Below are positions 23,773-35,893 of a stretch of 64,000 nt of DNA, piece by piece. The position numbers and the translations under genes are program-made. This stretch comes from Pogostemon cablin (Eukaryota > Streptophyta > Magnoliopsida > Lamiales > Lamiaceae): contig CM042998.1 in NCBI GenBank assembly GCA_023678885.1, positions 1,181,820-1,245,819 of the forward strand. The letters are read 5' to 3'. Position 1 is the stretch's first letter; every line of letters starts with the position of its first letter. The notes under the pieces were generated by a model. The model searched no databases. It had not been told where the DNA came from and saw only the letters and a list, made by a program, of their open reading frames with translations.

Positions 23773-26534
23773 TTATCCTATATACACCGGTGCACACATA
23801 TATCCATATGTATATAAAGTTTTATTATATGTGTTTATTAATAATTATATAGTGTTTTTACATCCAAATTTTTATTAAAAAAATTAATAAAAGTAAATAA
23901 ATTTCAATTTTTTATTAAAAAATTAATGAAAGTGAATAAATTTCTAAAAAGTGAATGCAGAATATACCGGAACCAGGTGATTTACCTTATTTTATTATTT
24001 AGTATATATCATCTCTTATATTAATTTTATTTCAGGACTTTCGTAAATAATTATACTTTCAAGTGTGACAAGCTAGTGACAATTTTATACCAAAAATATA
24101 TTTTAAATTTATTAAATTCTGCGTCATATCTTTTTTGAGTATGATAGCATCGTATAAATAAATTACAAAAGCAGGAAACTTGGATTATTAGTTAAACTTA
24201 CTCTAAAACTGAAAGATTATATATCCTAATCCTAACATATTAAAAGTGGCTTGATGATGTAAAACATTTTCTTTCAAATTTGTCCTAACTTAATTTTTTT
24301 TACTACATCTTCACCCCTATTTCACATCAACAAGCGTTGCATATTATTAATGACAGTATGAGTAGTACAGCGTACCAAAATTGCATAATATAATAACTCT
24401 CCAATTACTCATTTAAACAAATTAACTCGTGCATTTTCATAATACATTAACTCTCCAAATACTCATGTAGTACATTTATATTACATATCTTCCATAATGA
24501 GACGTGTATTCATGTAATCTGGAAAATGGATTAAGACTTTTCGGGTACTGTGTTATGACAAATGACTGTCCAGCTATTCATGCAATACAACCTCCTTTGT
24601 AAGAGCGTACCGATTGGCCTTTGAAATTCTGCAAAGGAATTAAAGAATATTAATTAGCTACTACTAATATTTATAAACACCAACACAACTAGAGATGACA
24701 TGTTTCGTTTGCTTGCTTTTGAATTGCTAAATACATCAAAGAAAAAATTTATCTCAATACGTAAACTAAAAGACATGTATCCCCATATAAACATGGTTAA
24801 AATTATTTGACTCATCTATGAATTATCTGATGATTTATTATTTTATTTATGGTGATTTAGATATGAAGGACAAACTTATTAGATAATTGTTTCCTTAAGA
24901 AGATGAATGGTGGGTGCATCAAAGTAAGGGTTGCTAGAAAAAGATCAAGAGAAGTACATCATAGAGAGAATTGAGAAACTTTGAAGTTGATCTTAATTAA
25001 TCATGAGGTTAGTTCTTTATATTTTTCTTCAACTCCCATGTGTAGTTTTAAATGAAATGTCTCAAGTGATGAACTAATGTTCTAATGACTAAACAATATT
25101 TAGAGTCATGTTGTTTGAGTTGAGTGGGGTTGGTGTGAGTGAGGGTAAAGAGTGAACCTTCATAATTCCTGCAAGAATTGTGCCTCCAAGATACCATATG
25201 CTTTTGTCTTGGTGGATGCTCTATCCTCAAATGAAGTTTCTATGGCAAAAAATGACATAATACATTCACATTTCATCAAAAAAGTAGAACATACTGGAAT
25301 GCATTCGAATTTAGTTTTTTCCAAAAGTAGAAGTCAACTAACTTAACCTTCAATCCTTATTTATTTCCTTTTAAAACAACTTATTAAAGATAATAGTCCA
25401 ATATTTCTTTATTCAAGCTGGGAAAATTAAAGGAGCAAACCAAAAAAAAAATCTCTTGAGAGAAAAACAAGAACAAATAAAATAATAATTCTTCCAGCTT
25501 ACATGGACCAAACGGATCAGTAAGAACTACACACCATAATAATAGTAACTATATCATGTCATGCACAATATGCCCCAAGCTTTACAAAAGAAGTGAATAT
25601 CATATCAACTGTTCTTTAATTTATGGAAAATTATAAGAAGTAACAGAACAAAACAAGGAAATTGTTGCACTTCATGTTTTAACTTTTACAGAAAAGGCCA
25701 TGAGGGATGCAATCCATCAAGGCTCTAATGCAGTAGCCTTAAAAAATCACAATTTGTCTTTTGCAGCTAATCTTCTAGAAGAAAATAAATTTATCTTAGA
25801 CTCTTCACCCAATTTTAAGTGACAATCTCTTCAATTAAGAGAACATAATCTACATTAGTGAACCACAAAGTCCACTAAATAATTTGGCAAGAAAACATTC
25901 CACATAAAATGAGACTATATATATAATGATCATGCTTTTCTATAAAATTTTTTAATCAATAGCATTATCGACTGGGCAATCAAGGGCATATCATACGCCC
26001 ACCACTCAGTATAATATGTTGGTAGAACTATCAAAAAATGAGGGGTTCTATTGCACGAATTGCAAAAAAGATTAAAGTGATATTTCAGTTTGAGAAATTG
26101 GCTACCATCATCCTATTGTCAATATCTATCTTCTAAATGCAACGAAATACCATGTCAGCCATTCCATCTCCTTCAACATTAATTGCATTAAGATTATATT
26201 TCTATAAGACAGATCATGGATGAAGCTATAACTAGAAATGGATGCTTCATGTTAAAGAAGAACTTAGGATATCTCTACTTTGGAAATATTAGTCAGTAGG
26301 ACACATGTTTTCAAATATTTATCATAATTATCAAGACTAAATAAATAAAAATAAATCTATCCATTGCCAATATATCTAGCAAAATTGCAACTTTTGAAAA
26401 AACAATTTTGAATAACATGAATATAAACATTTTAGGATACTTGAATTTGCTTTAGAATAGCTGGTGGGCCATAAGTGGACAGTAAACATTGAAAAGAAAT
26501 AAAGACTATATAGCTTCGAAATGGAAGAACATAC

Positions 26535-26651
26535 TGGGGTGAATAGCCTCGGGTTGGCAACTTTAATGATCCTTCCGATAGGTATTCTTCTCTGATCTTT
26601 GAAATTAACAGGGTTCCCATTCCAGAACAAGAGAGAGTCCAACTTGAAAAC
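26535..26651 (-). other. Candidate internal exon, family unknown
   Basis: The segment is preceded by a good acceptor (TTAACAGTATTTTACAG) and followed by a consensus donor (GTATGT). It is exactly 39 codons long with no stop and begins VFKLDSLLFWNGNPVNFKDQ. Splice signals on both sides plus a phase-0 open frame are suggestive. The flanking exons are not firmly identified. Confidence 0.35.
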
Positions 26652-27689
26652 CTGTAAAATACTGTTAATCCAACAATTCAGATGTAATAATAGGCAACAG
26701 AAAATCCCATGTAGAACAACCTACTAAACCCATTAATATATTCCACAAACCTTGAAGGCAATCATAATCTCGACTTCATTCCACACAACATATCAATGAC
26801 CTAAGTTGTTCCCAGCACCACCAGACTTACAAAAAAGAAAGTTAATCGATCTCAAGATCTGGCCAATATGGGCCAGTGCAGACACTGCCTTTGGTAACAA
26901 GTTCTAGATCCATGATATGATGTAAGAATAAGATAGATATAAGAGGAAGCAGATCAAAAGTATGCAGTGAACGACTCAAAGGCAGGGCATCGGACTTCCT
27001 CAGGCAGCAACAAATTGAAAATCGACGTGATTGCCGATCTATATTATCCTCTATCTTATAAAACCCTAGTGACTGAGGAGTGGAATCCTAACTTTTAGCA
27101 AAGGATTACAGAGAGTTAACCCCAGTATCTCATCAAAATATGAATTCTGAAGGCAAAGTCAACTCTAATCACTATAATTGCAATTTAAATAATTTTAAAA
27201 CAGTTTTAATGTAGTTAAACTTAAATTTATTACTCCTTATTTGCTGTCTATAAAAGGAAAAAAAATCTTAGGCTTGAGAGATACATAGCCCAAAAATGTT
27301 TCACATAGTAAGAGCCCGCATTTTGTTGTATTTAAGTACTATAATTGAACAAAATATAGTACTTCTTTAAATTTTTTATGTAATAATGACAGTGAAATCG
27401 CTTATAATATTCTTTACAAACTCAACCATTTAAAATGTTTTGAGTGTATTTTCCAAATGTATTATGCACGAATAATATATATACTGTAAAAGAACTATAC
27501 AAAATTTACATCACAAAATATGACGTGCTTGCGACGTGCACGCACATCTTTAAACACTAGTTTTGAACACTAGTTTTGATAAAAACGGAGATGTTTACAT
27601 GATTCCGTTCGATAATTGAATTAAAATATGCACAAATGTGTTATATTAAATATGCCTGGTTGATCATTAAAATATGGGTGAGACTTACG

Positions 27690-27910
27690 TGGACGTGCCC
27701 GTGCGTTTTTAGAATTTAATATTTTGAATAAAGGTACATTATTTTGTTGTAAAAGATATACATTTTAATTAATAAAGGTACTCCATTTTATTCTAAATGT
27801 ATACACTTTTCATTAATATTTTTTATTTTTCTTCAAAAAATAAAGGATACACATTTTTATACTAAAGATATAAAATTTAACTTAAAATTTTAAATCCACA
27901 AGTTTTTCCC
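27690..27910. repeat. Dispersed copy of the 12.96-13.33 kb repeat family
   Basis: Shares the order TTTAGAATTTAATATTTTGA, AAAGGTACATTATTTTGTTG, TTTTTCTTCAAAAAATAAAG and ACATTTTTATACTAAAG with the sequence at 12970-13145. It is truncated before the palindromic GTGTGC block. Confidence 0.65.
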
Positions 27911-28168
27911 TTAAAATATACTCCATATTTATATATATGGACAGACATTAATTAATTACAAAATAATAACAAAACACGAATTAAAACGTCGGTGAGTGAC
28001 GAGTCTCATCATTTTGACGTTGAGAGTTGGTACGTAACGCAATGAGCATTAATTTCCATTTTCAGAATTAATAATTAACACAATAATTAATAATTCTTGT
28101 ACAGGAAATTAATTAATTGATAAAAAGCTTCATAATTACACACAATTATCCTACCAAATTACACACAA

Positions 28169-28520
28169 TTATCCTACCAACACATATATGGCGTATATAA
28201 TCCCTGGAAGGTATCCCAAGAGTGTCAGCAACAAATCAATCCAGAATTCTATCTGTTCATCATCCATCCATTAATATAACACAATACAATTAATTATCAG
28301 ATCATAATCACGAAATAATCAAGAATTAATCAATCTAAACCAATAGATATGATCTTGATCAGAAATACATTTTTAAAATTCATAAGAAACGGAATTAAAA
28401 TAATGTAATAATGAAATCAATTAGATGTAAGAGATTTACCCCTAGGCCATATCTGAGGAAGACCCCAACAGGTGGCAAAAGTATTGCCAGAATTACTTCA
28501 AGAAATGTCTCCGAACCCAT
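28169..28520 (-). CDS. RCI2: RCI2/LTI6 (PMP3 family) small hydrophobic membrane protein
   Basis: A 54-residue plasma-membrane peptide of the UPF0057/PMP3 family. These proteins help membrane-potential and ion homeostasis and are usually induced by cold, salt and ABA. Exon 1 (28440-28520, 27 codons) encodes MGSETFLEVILAILLPPVGV and then FLRYGLG. A GTAAAT donor and an ACAG acceptor bound a 187-bp phase-0 intron (28253-28439). Exon 2 (28169-28252) encodes IEFWIDLLLTLLGYLPGIIY, then AIYVLVG and a TAA stop. The two membrane segments (about residues 4-24 and 30-52) joined by FLRYGxG and the GYLPGIIYAIYV ending are diagnostic. The intron sits where the family usually has it. Each exon is too short to stand out as an open frame. 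No lesion is seen. It lies about 1.2 kb downstream of the first P450, in the same orientation. Confidence 0.93.
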
Positions 28521-28645
28521 AATTTTTCTTTCGAAATTAAATTAAATTAATTGTAGAATATGATGAAATAAAATAGGCATGCAGAAGAAGAGCAGAAGAG
28601 AAATTAGGTGTCATCATAGTAAGAGCTGAGGACTTGTAATGGGAA

Positions 28646-28665
28646 CACGTGGAATGCCACGTGGC
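28646..28665 (-). promoter_or_regulatory. Two G-box/ABRE (CACGTGG) motifs upstream of RCI2
   Basis: CACGTGG occurs at 28646-28652 and again inside the perfect palindrome GCCACGTGGC at 28656-28665, about 125-145 bp upstream of the RCI2 ATG. ACGTGGC is the core of ABA-response elements bound by bZIP factors. A closely spaced pair fits the cold and ABA inducibility known for this family. Confidence 0.65.
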
Positions 28666-28669
28666 ACCA

Positions 28670-29680
28670 TCTCTGGATCTCTTTTAAATCTCTTTCTATT
28701 TTTCTGCACGTCACTTGGACTAGATTATTGGTGCATCAAATTGTAGAAACAATTGATTAGATTGTTGTTATTACTTACTAGTTATTTAAAAAATTGTACA
28801 TTTTTTATACACCTATTCAAAAAATCATATAATAAAATTAAATAAGATGTTATATATATAAAGCTTACATCAAAATTTTAACTCTTAAAGAGATAATGGA
28901 ATGAAATCATAAATACTACTAATAAAATTATATATCAATGAAAATATTGTGAAGAGCAAATAATAAAAATTAGAGTATTTTGAATAGAAATTAAAGTAGT
29001 ATTAGTGCACAATATACATGTATCTATATATATATAGACGAAGCATTATTCTCAATAACAGTTGTACCCTTTGTGTATGTACCAATGCAAAAATTCGCCG
29101 CTGCTACAGCAGATCTACTAGCTAACTAGCCATTAGATAATAAAGGGTGCGATTATTATTTTTCATTTTGTGAACAATTCATACCTAAAATAAATCTTAC
29201 ATTCAACAAATAAAAAAAAAAGAATTATTTATAAAAAAAATGTAATTGGATAATTATCAGTGTCTCAACTACTTTTGTAAAACAAATCAAAGCGGAAAAT
29301 GTAAGAATTAACCTTGGAGGAGAGTGAGTAGTTTTTTTAGATGATGTGTTTGAATTGTGGGGAGATTTTTGTTAGATAATGAGTTTGAATTGTGTGGGAT
29401 CAGTGGTGCTGAAATCTTTGGGTAAAGGATGGCATGAATTTTAGGGTTAAAAATTGATGAAGAGGATGATTAGATCTTATCTTCCCAATTGGTACATAGC
29501 TTCTTACTTAATTTGGTATCAATTTTAGGAGTTTGATCAAACACGTGTAGTGCCAAAGTGATGTAATAATACCTTTCATTATTTTACTTTTACATATATA
29601 TAGAAATATAGGCCCTACCCTACCTATAGTAGTGCATAATTTCTTGGATGATTATGAGGTTAGTAAGTAGATATTCTACA
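28670..29680. other. Intergenic DNA between RCI2 and the first P450
   Basis: Nothing coding is visible. The part next to the P450 stop codon presumably holds its 3' untranslated region. Confidence 0.5.
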
Positions 29681-31571
29681 TCACAAGGGCTTGACAAGAG
29701 GAACTACACACAGACCACATTTCCTTCGTCCTGAAATCCCAGGCAACTCTGTCATGTCCACCTCATCTCCACGTGGCAGATTCCAATCAAAATGGTGAAG
29801 CAGCATTGCCAGTTCCATTTCAATATTGGCAATCCCAAATGATATTCCAGGGCAGATCCTCCTTCCTCCCCCAAAAGGGATGTATTCTAACCTACTTGCT
29901 GCAAAATCAACCTTTTTTTCATCAAACCTTTCTGGTTTGAATGTGTCTGCATCCTCCCAGTACTCGGGATCTCTTCCGATCGCCCACGCGTTCACCAGGA
30001 CCCAACTTCTTGCCGGTATGTCGTAGCCGTTGATCTGGCAGTGCTCTCTGCTCTGTCGGGGAAGCAACAGTGGTCCGGAAGGGTGCAGTCTTAGTGTCTC
30101 CTTGATCACTTGTTTCAAGTACTTGAGTTCGTTGAAGCAGCTTTCGTCGACCCGATTCTTGCCTTGGAACACCTTTCTCACCTCGGCTTGGGCCTGTTTT
30201 AAGATTCTAGGGTTCTTCAGCATTTCTGCAAATGCCCACTCTACTGTGGTGGTTGATGACTCCACTCCAGCTCCATCCTGTTTGTTTATGGAAAAATGTC
30301 AATACTGGAAGTCTATTTACTTGTTTAAGTAAACAAGAAATCATATATTCCCCCACCCAATCTAAAAGCTTAAGCTGGTAGAGAGGGAAATCGTTTAATA
30401 CTTAATCAAGTCACTCTAACATGCCCCTCATATGCATGCGGGAAATTTTTGCCTCTGCACGTTTAATACTTATTCAAATCACTCTAACATGCTGCAAGGG
30501 TCCCATTTGCTTTATGCACGTGTATTAAAAATTATTATTATTTAATATGTAGTGAATAGTTGTATTAGTGGGTGTGTGAGTTTCATATATTTAAAAAGAA
30601 AAATTAATGAGACCCTTTGGGAAGGGCACCTAAAACGGCAAGATGAAACCCTTGCTGACAGACAGAAAAAGGGAGTAGTTAGAGTACTTACTAGTAGAAC
30701 AGATTTGATGTTATCAGTAGTTAATGGGATTTTAAGCGAAGGATCAGCCTGGAATCTGAGGAGGACATCCAGTAAGTCTTGATCAACATTATCGAATCCA
30801 ACATTGACTGCAATCTCTCGTTTCCTCTCCTGGATAATGTCCTCTGTTATCCTGTGAAGAATCCGATGATGTTTTTCTATCTTCCTCTTCATCCCACTAA
30901 ACAAACGCAGGAATTTCCTCGAAGGATAAACATCAACAACGTTAAACACTGTCAGAAAGTTCTGAGCCTCTTTGATAACATTACTCAGCACAGCAGCAAC
31001 TTCACCATTCTTCCTGCCAAAGGCAGCTCTGGCCATAATATTAAGATTCGCCATGGCAAGTTGTTCGGATACATTGATCACAGATCCAGCATCATGCTCG
31101 GCAATCCATCTGCACAGCTCTAAAGCTTCCTCCTCCCTTATGCCTCGGAAAGACTGCACGCGCTTGGCTGTCAGCAGCTCCAGCGTGCAGATTTTCCGAA
31201 GCTGTCTCCAGTATTCGCCATACTTGGCGAATGCTATGTCGGTGCTTCCATAGCAGAATGATCGACGGCCTGGAGGCGAAGTTGATATCGTGCGTTTTCA
31301 AGAACTCCTTGGCGGTTTTAGGTGAAGAGACGATGATGGTGCTGATCTCACCGAGCTGGAGGTGCATCAACGGCCCATATTTGTTAGCAAGATCTCTTAG
31401 AGCGTGTGAAGTTGGATTAGAACCGGCAAGAAGGTGCAGATTCCCGATGATCGGAAACTTCCATGGCCCCGGAGGGAGATTCAGCTTTTGGGAAGTGGTT
31501 TTGGAAAAGAAGATCAACAGGAAGACGAAAGACGAAAAGAGGAAGATGAAAGAAGAAAATTCCAACTCCAT
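29681..31571 (-). pseudogene. Cytochrome P450, CYP71D/CYP71BE-like, one frameshift
   Basis: An ER-anchored monooxygenase of the CYP71 clan, typically acting on terpenoids or other specialised metabolites. The substrate is unknown. Exon 1 (30692-31571) encodes the membrane anchor (residues 1-22), the PPGP hinge (33-36), the helix-C motif WRQLRKIC and most of the N-terminal half. A 414-bp phase-0 intron (GTAAGT...CAG, 30278-30691) follows. Exon 2 (29681-30277) encodes an AGVESST I-helix (Ser replaces the usual Thr after the acid), KETLR (ExxR), PERF and the heme loop FGGGRRICPG. Compared with the paralogue at 53572-56059, 14 bp are missing at about 31256, just after the SRPS residues, which shifts the frame. 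Everything else is open, so this is one lesion from intact (about 496 residues). A recent null allele or an assembly error are both possible. A good TATA box lies upstream. Confidence 0.9.
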
Positions 31572-31631
31572 GAGGGTAACAAATTAAGGAAAATCTGATG
31601 TTGGATTATGATGAGTTCATTACATTCGCCA

Positions 31632-31640
31632 ATTTATATA
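31632..31640 (-). promoter_or_regulatory. TATA box of the first P450
   Basis: The minus strand reads CTACTATATAAATTGG, placing TATATAAAT about 65 bp upstream of the ATG, a normal plant core-promoter spacing. The same box is copied at about 33330-33338 in the duplicated block. Confidence 0.65.
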
Positions 31641-33110
31641 GTAGTCGGGTTTGTGGGACTCGGATTCTCTGTGCCATTTGGTATATCATCTACTGTGACA
31701 TTCTGTTAGATTGACGATACATATGAGATAGAAACTATACCCTAATCCTTAAACCCTAAGGTCAATAGTTGGATTTATTTCCCCATATTAAGTATCAATC
31801 ACATAACGTGTGACACATAAAAGATGATACATCAAAATAACACAAAAGATCATGTGTGGGGTTTGTGAGCTTATTAATGACATGATTACCATCTTTTTTG
31901 GTCGACTAAATGTAATCTAACCAGTCTTTCAGATATCTCTCGTTTTCGATCACCAATTAATAGTACTCTAATACCCTCTCTTTTTAATAATAATAATACA
32001 GTGTATACAGTGTTTATATAATTGATGGCAAGCAGGTTGCAAATGCCAGCTGCAGATAAGATTGGATGAGATTTTGGTAAATTTCATTAAATTTGATCTG
32101 ATTATTTAATACAGTGTATACTATGTAACTAGTATGGTATCATTCATCAAATATTTAGTAGTATTTAATATAAATAAATAAATAAATAGAAAAAAAATAA
32201 AATAAAATAAAATATATTATATTATCAGATTTTTTTTTAAGTAATTATTAATTATTAGATTTATTAATAGGAGATACACAATTTAAAACTTCATTACATT
32301 TAAATATAATGAAAAAATGAAACATTATCACCTACACAAATTCATAGCAAATAAATAAAATTATCCTTATGCAGTTGCATTATTTTTTCTACCCATTGCA
32401 TTGTTGTATATTTTTTCTGTATTTTTTTTAACATTGGACTTTCACCCACCAATAAAATTTTATAAATGTTGCTTTACTTATCATATAAATAAATTATTAC
32501 TAGGTTAAATAAATTATTACTAGTTTAAATGTTGAGGTTTGACAAATGTAATATTAATTATTAATAGTTTAAATTTTTTAATTATTAAAGATAAATACTT
32601 TCGTGAAGTCTTCTAAAAAAATTAAGTTAGATGAGACGGATAAAAAAAATTATAATTTGATAAGGAATTATTTCATGAATTATTAGTAGTATAAATGTAA
32701 AATTATTAAATTTTTAATAAAAAAATATATAATGTCCAAAAAGATAACAATTATTAATAATTAATAAATAAATAAATAAAATAATCTTATCATCATGACT
32801 TATATTATTAAAAAAGAAAAGGTTATTAAGATTGATTATAACTAGTGTCGAGCATGTTTTATTGGATGCTTTTGAATGAGAATGGAATAAGAGTTACATT
32901 GGAAAGTTTAATATCTTCTACAATGATTTAAATTCAAAAAAAAAAGTTAGGAATGAACCATACCGTCGTCAATAATTGGAGGTTTGGTTTTCATCCCATA
33001 GACATGAACAATTTTTATTTATTTATTTAATTAATTAAAAATATATTTTATTTTTTAATTTAAAAATTATTTTAAATAGAAAATATAAATTTTTATTCAA
33101 AAAATCAAAA

Positions 33111-33111
<1 letters not shown>

Positions 33112-33160
<49 letters not shown>
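33112..33160. repeat. (TA)n microsatellite
   Basis: About 24 TA units. The corresponding position in copy B (34758-34786) has about 14, so this tract has changed since the duplication. Confidence 0.95.
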
Positions 33161-33164
<4 letters not shown>

Positions 33165-33231
33165 AGACGTATAAATAGTAAATAGACTTTTTTTTCTCTC
33201 CTGTGTGCTATAAACCACCCCCTAAATATTA

Positions 33232-33269
33232 GAAAAGAGGAAGATGAAAGAAGAAAATTCCAACTCCAT
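33232..33269 (-). pseudogene. Truncated P450 N-terminus in the duplicated block
   Basis: The ATG at 33269 and the next eleven codons (MELEFSSFIFLF) repeat the start of the P450 at 31571 exactly. The reading then runs into unrelated DNA. It sits behind a duplicated TATA box (about 33330-33338), so it could be transcribed toward the intact promoter copy but cannot make an enzyme. Confidence 0.85.
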
Positions 33270-34757
33270 GAGGGTAACAAATTAAGGAAAATCTGATGTT
33301 GGATTATGATGAGTTCATTACATTCGCCAATTTATATAGTAGTCGGGTTTGTGCGGGTCGGATTCTCTGTGCCATTTGGTAAATCATCTACTGTGACATT
33401 CCGTTAGATTGACGATACATATAAGATAGAAACTATACCCTAATCCTTAAATCCTAAGGTTAATGGATTTATTTTCCTATATTAAATGTCAATCAATCCT
33501 CTGTGGGGTTTGTGAGCTTATTAATGACATGATTACTATCTTTTTTGGTCGACTAAATGTAATCTAACCAGTCTTTCAGATATCTCTCGTTTTCGATCAC
33601 CAATTAATAGTACTCTAATACCCTCTCTTTTTAATAATAATAATACAGTGTATACAGTGTTTATATAATTGATGGCAAGCAGGTTGCAAATGCCAGCTGC
33701 AGATAAGATTGGATGAGATTTTGGTAAATTTCATTAAATTTGATCTGATTATTTAATACAGTGTATACTATGTAACTAGTATGGTATCATTCATCAAATA
33801 TTTAGTAGTATTTAATATAAATAAATAAATAAATAGAAATAAAATAAAATAAAATAAAATATATTATATTATCAGATTTTTTTTTAAGTAATTATTAATT
33901 ATTAGATTTATTAATAGGAGATACACAATTTAAAACTTCATTACATTTAAATATAATGAAAAAATGAAACATTATCACCTACACAAATTCATAGCAAATA
34001 AATAAAATTATCCTTATGCAGTGGCATTATTTTTTCTACCCATTGCATTGTTGTATATTTTTTCTGTATTTTTTTTAACATTGGACTTTCACCCACCAAT
34101 AAAATTTTATAAATGTTGCTTTACTTATCATATAAATAAATTATTACTAGGTTAAATAAATTATTACTAGTTTAAATGTTGAGGTTTGACAAATTTAATA
34201 TTAATTATTAATAGTTTAAATTTTTTAATTATTAAAGATAAATACTTTCGTGAAGTCTTCTAAAAAAATTAAGTTAGATGAGACGGATAAAAAAAAATTA
34301 TAATTTGATAAGGAATTATTTCATGAATTATTAGTAGTATAAATGTAAAATTATTAAATTTTTAATAAAAAAATATATAATGTCCAAAAAGATAACAATT
34401 ATTAATAATTAATAAATAAATAAATAAAATAATCTTATCATCATGACTTATATTATTAAAAAAGAAAAGGTTATTAAGATTGATTATAACTAGTGTCGAG
34501 CATGTTTTATTGGATGCTTTTGAATGAGAATGGAATAAGAGTTACATTGGAAAGTTTAATATCTTCTACAATGATTTAAATTCAAAAAAAAGTTAGGAAT
34601 GAACCATACCGTCGTCAATAATTGGAGGTTTGGTTTACATCCCATAGACATGAACAATTTTTATTTATTTATTTAATTAATTAAAAATATATTTTATTTT
34701 TCAATTTAAAAATTATTTTAAATAGAAAATATAATTTTTTATACAAAAAATCAAAAG

Positions 34758-34793
<36 letters not shown>

Positions 34794-34852
34794 GACGTAT
34801 AAATAGTAAATAGACCTTTTTTTTTCACTCCTGCAGTGTGTGCTATAAACCA
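33232..34852. repeat. Tandem duplication copy B
   Basis: Nearly identical to 31534-33217 over its whole 1621 bp, with scattered substitutions. The unit starts at the same base (GAAAAGAGG) and ends at the same CTATAAACCA. Only 14 bp separate the two copies. High identity in neutral AT-rich DNA implies a recent event. Confidence 0.93.
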
Positions 34853-35893
34853 TTGGAATTCCGTAAGTAGCCTTTTTGACTGAGTATATAGCACCATTAA
34901 TGTTGTACAACCTGCGTATAATGAGTAACTATAGCACCATTAATGTTGCTCAACGTGTGTATAAGCAATTATAGCACCGTTGAAAATTTTGTGGAGCCGT
35001 AAAATTCTTTTTATTATTTTTAATAAAAATTTTAAATAATAAAAAGTGATATTCATAAAATTATTTTATAAACATTCGAGTTTGAAACCTAAGATGTATA
35101 GCATCTTTTTACTTAAAGTTTTCTTTGTATTTTTTTACTTTATTTAAAAAAATCTCAAAATAATTAGATCATTTACTTTGTTCCAAGTCTTTCAATTTTG
35201 CTCAAATTTCATTTCAAAATAATTTTTTTCTTTTATCAATTTCATCTAATAACTTTCTAAAATTACTGATTCACTCTCATCACATGGAATAAAAAAATTG
35301 TAGTACATTTTAAAATAAAAACACTTTTATAAACCCGATTTACATATATTATTATGTGAATTTGGATCTTTTCTCACCCTAAATCATGTGGTCCCCTTTC
35401 AATCTTATTATACCCTATGTATTAGTCGGAATTTAAATTAAAATGAGATTACAGGGTTTATGTAAACCCGATTCATAGAAGATTAATTTTTAATTATTTT
35501 AAATGTAAACTTGGTACTCTCTATTTTATATATCAACATTCAAATTGATTTTTTTCCCTCAAATTCTAGGTGACATTTTTTTTCTCCCTCATTAATTAAT
35601 TAGGTATTAATTAATGGTGTACCCCACCATTAGGGGCCCCCACCGCCCCTGCCCTGGGGATTGGTAGAGGAGGTAAATCGCAGGATGTGCCTCAAGTGGC
35701 TTATAGGGAGGGCTCACTGTTAAACTTGTGCTTGAAATGAGTCAAATCCATGCCAAAGGCAGGATTCGAACCAAAGGCAGGTCAAATCATTAATTATGTA
35801 TTAATTAGAATTATTATGTGATGATCATACTTTAACATGTTTTACAATCAGTTTCTTATGAGCACCATCCCATAAGAAATAAGAAATTATATA
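34853..35893. other. Intergenic DNA, nothing recognised
   Basis: The phrase ATAGCACCATTAATGTTG occurs twice (34889 and 34930), a small direct repeat. A moderately GC-rich patch at 35620-35780 has no coding frame. Confidence 0.5.

Larger units (their letters stand above)
23780..28168 (-). other. Gene-poor tract with exon-like pieces of an unidentified gene
   Basis: No complete gene is supported. On the minus strand several pieces look exon-derived. One is a CTAGGGTTTT leader-like stretch near 27065 with a short ATG frame at 26913. A second is a spliced-looking 117-bp segment at 26535-26651. A third is a 55-codon open stretch around 25345-25175 ending ...KTKAYGILEAQFLQEL. They lie in a consistent order but I recognise no family, and chance cannot be excluded. 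Confidence 0.3.
31534..33217. repeat. Tandem duplication copy A: P450 5' end plus 1.65 kb upstream
   Basis: From GAAAAGAGGAAGATGAAAG inside codon 13 of the P450 to GTGTGCTATAAACCA, this 1684-bp block is repeated at 33232-34852 in the same orientation. Copy A has about 43 bp near 31800-31850 (between TATCAATCA and TGTGGGGTTTGTGAG) that copy B lacks, and a longer TA microsatellite. Confidence 0.93.

Noticed and set aside
33035..33280. 81-codon minus frame with a poly-Ile/Tyr tract
   Set aside because: It is mainly translation of the TA microsatellite in the duplicated block. The matching frame at 34713-34910 has the same origin.
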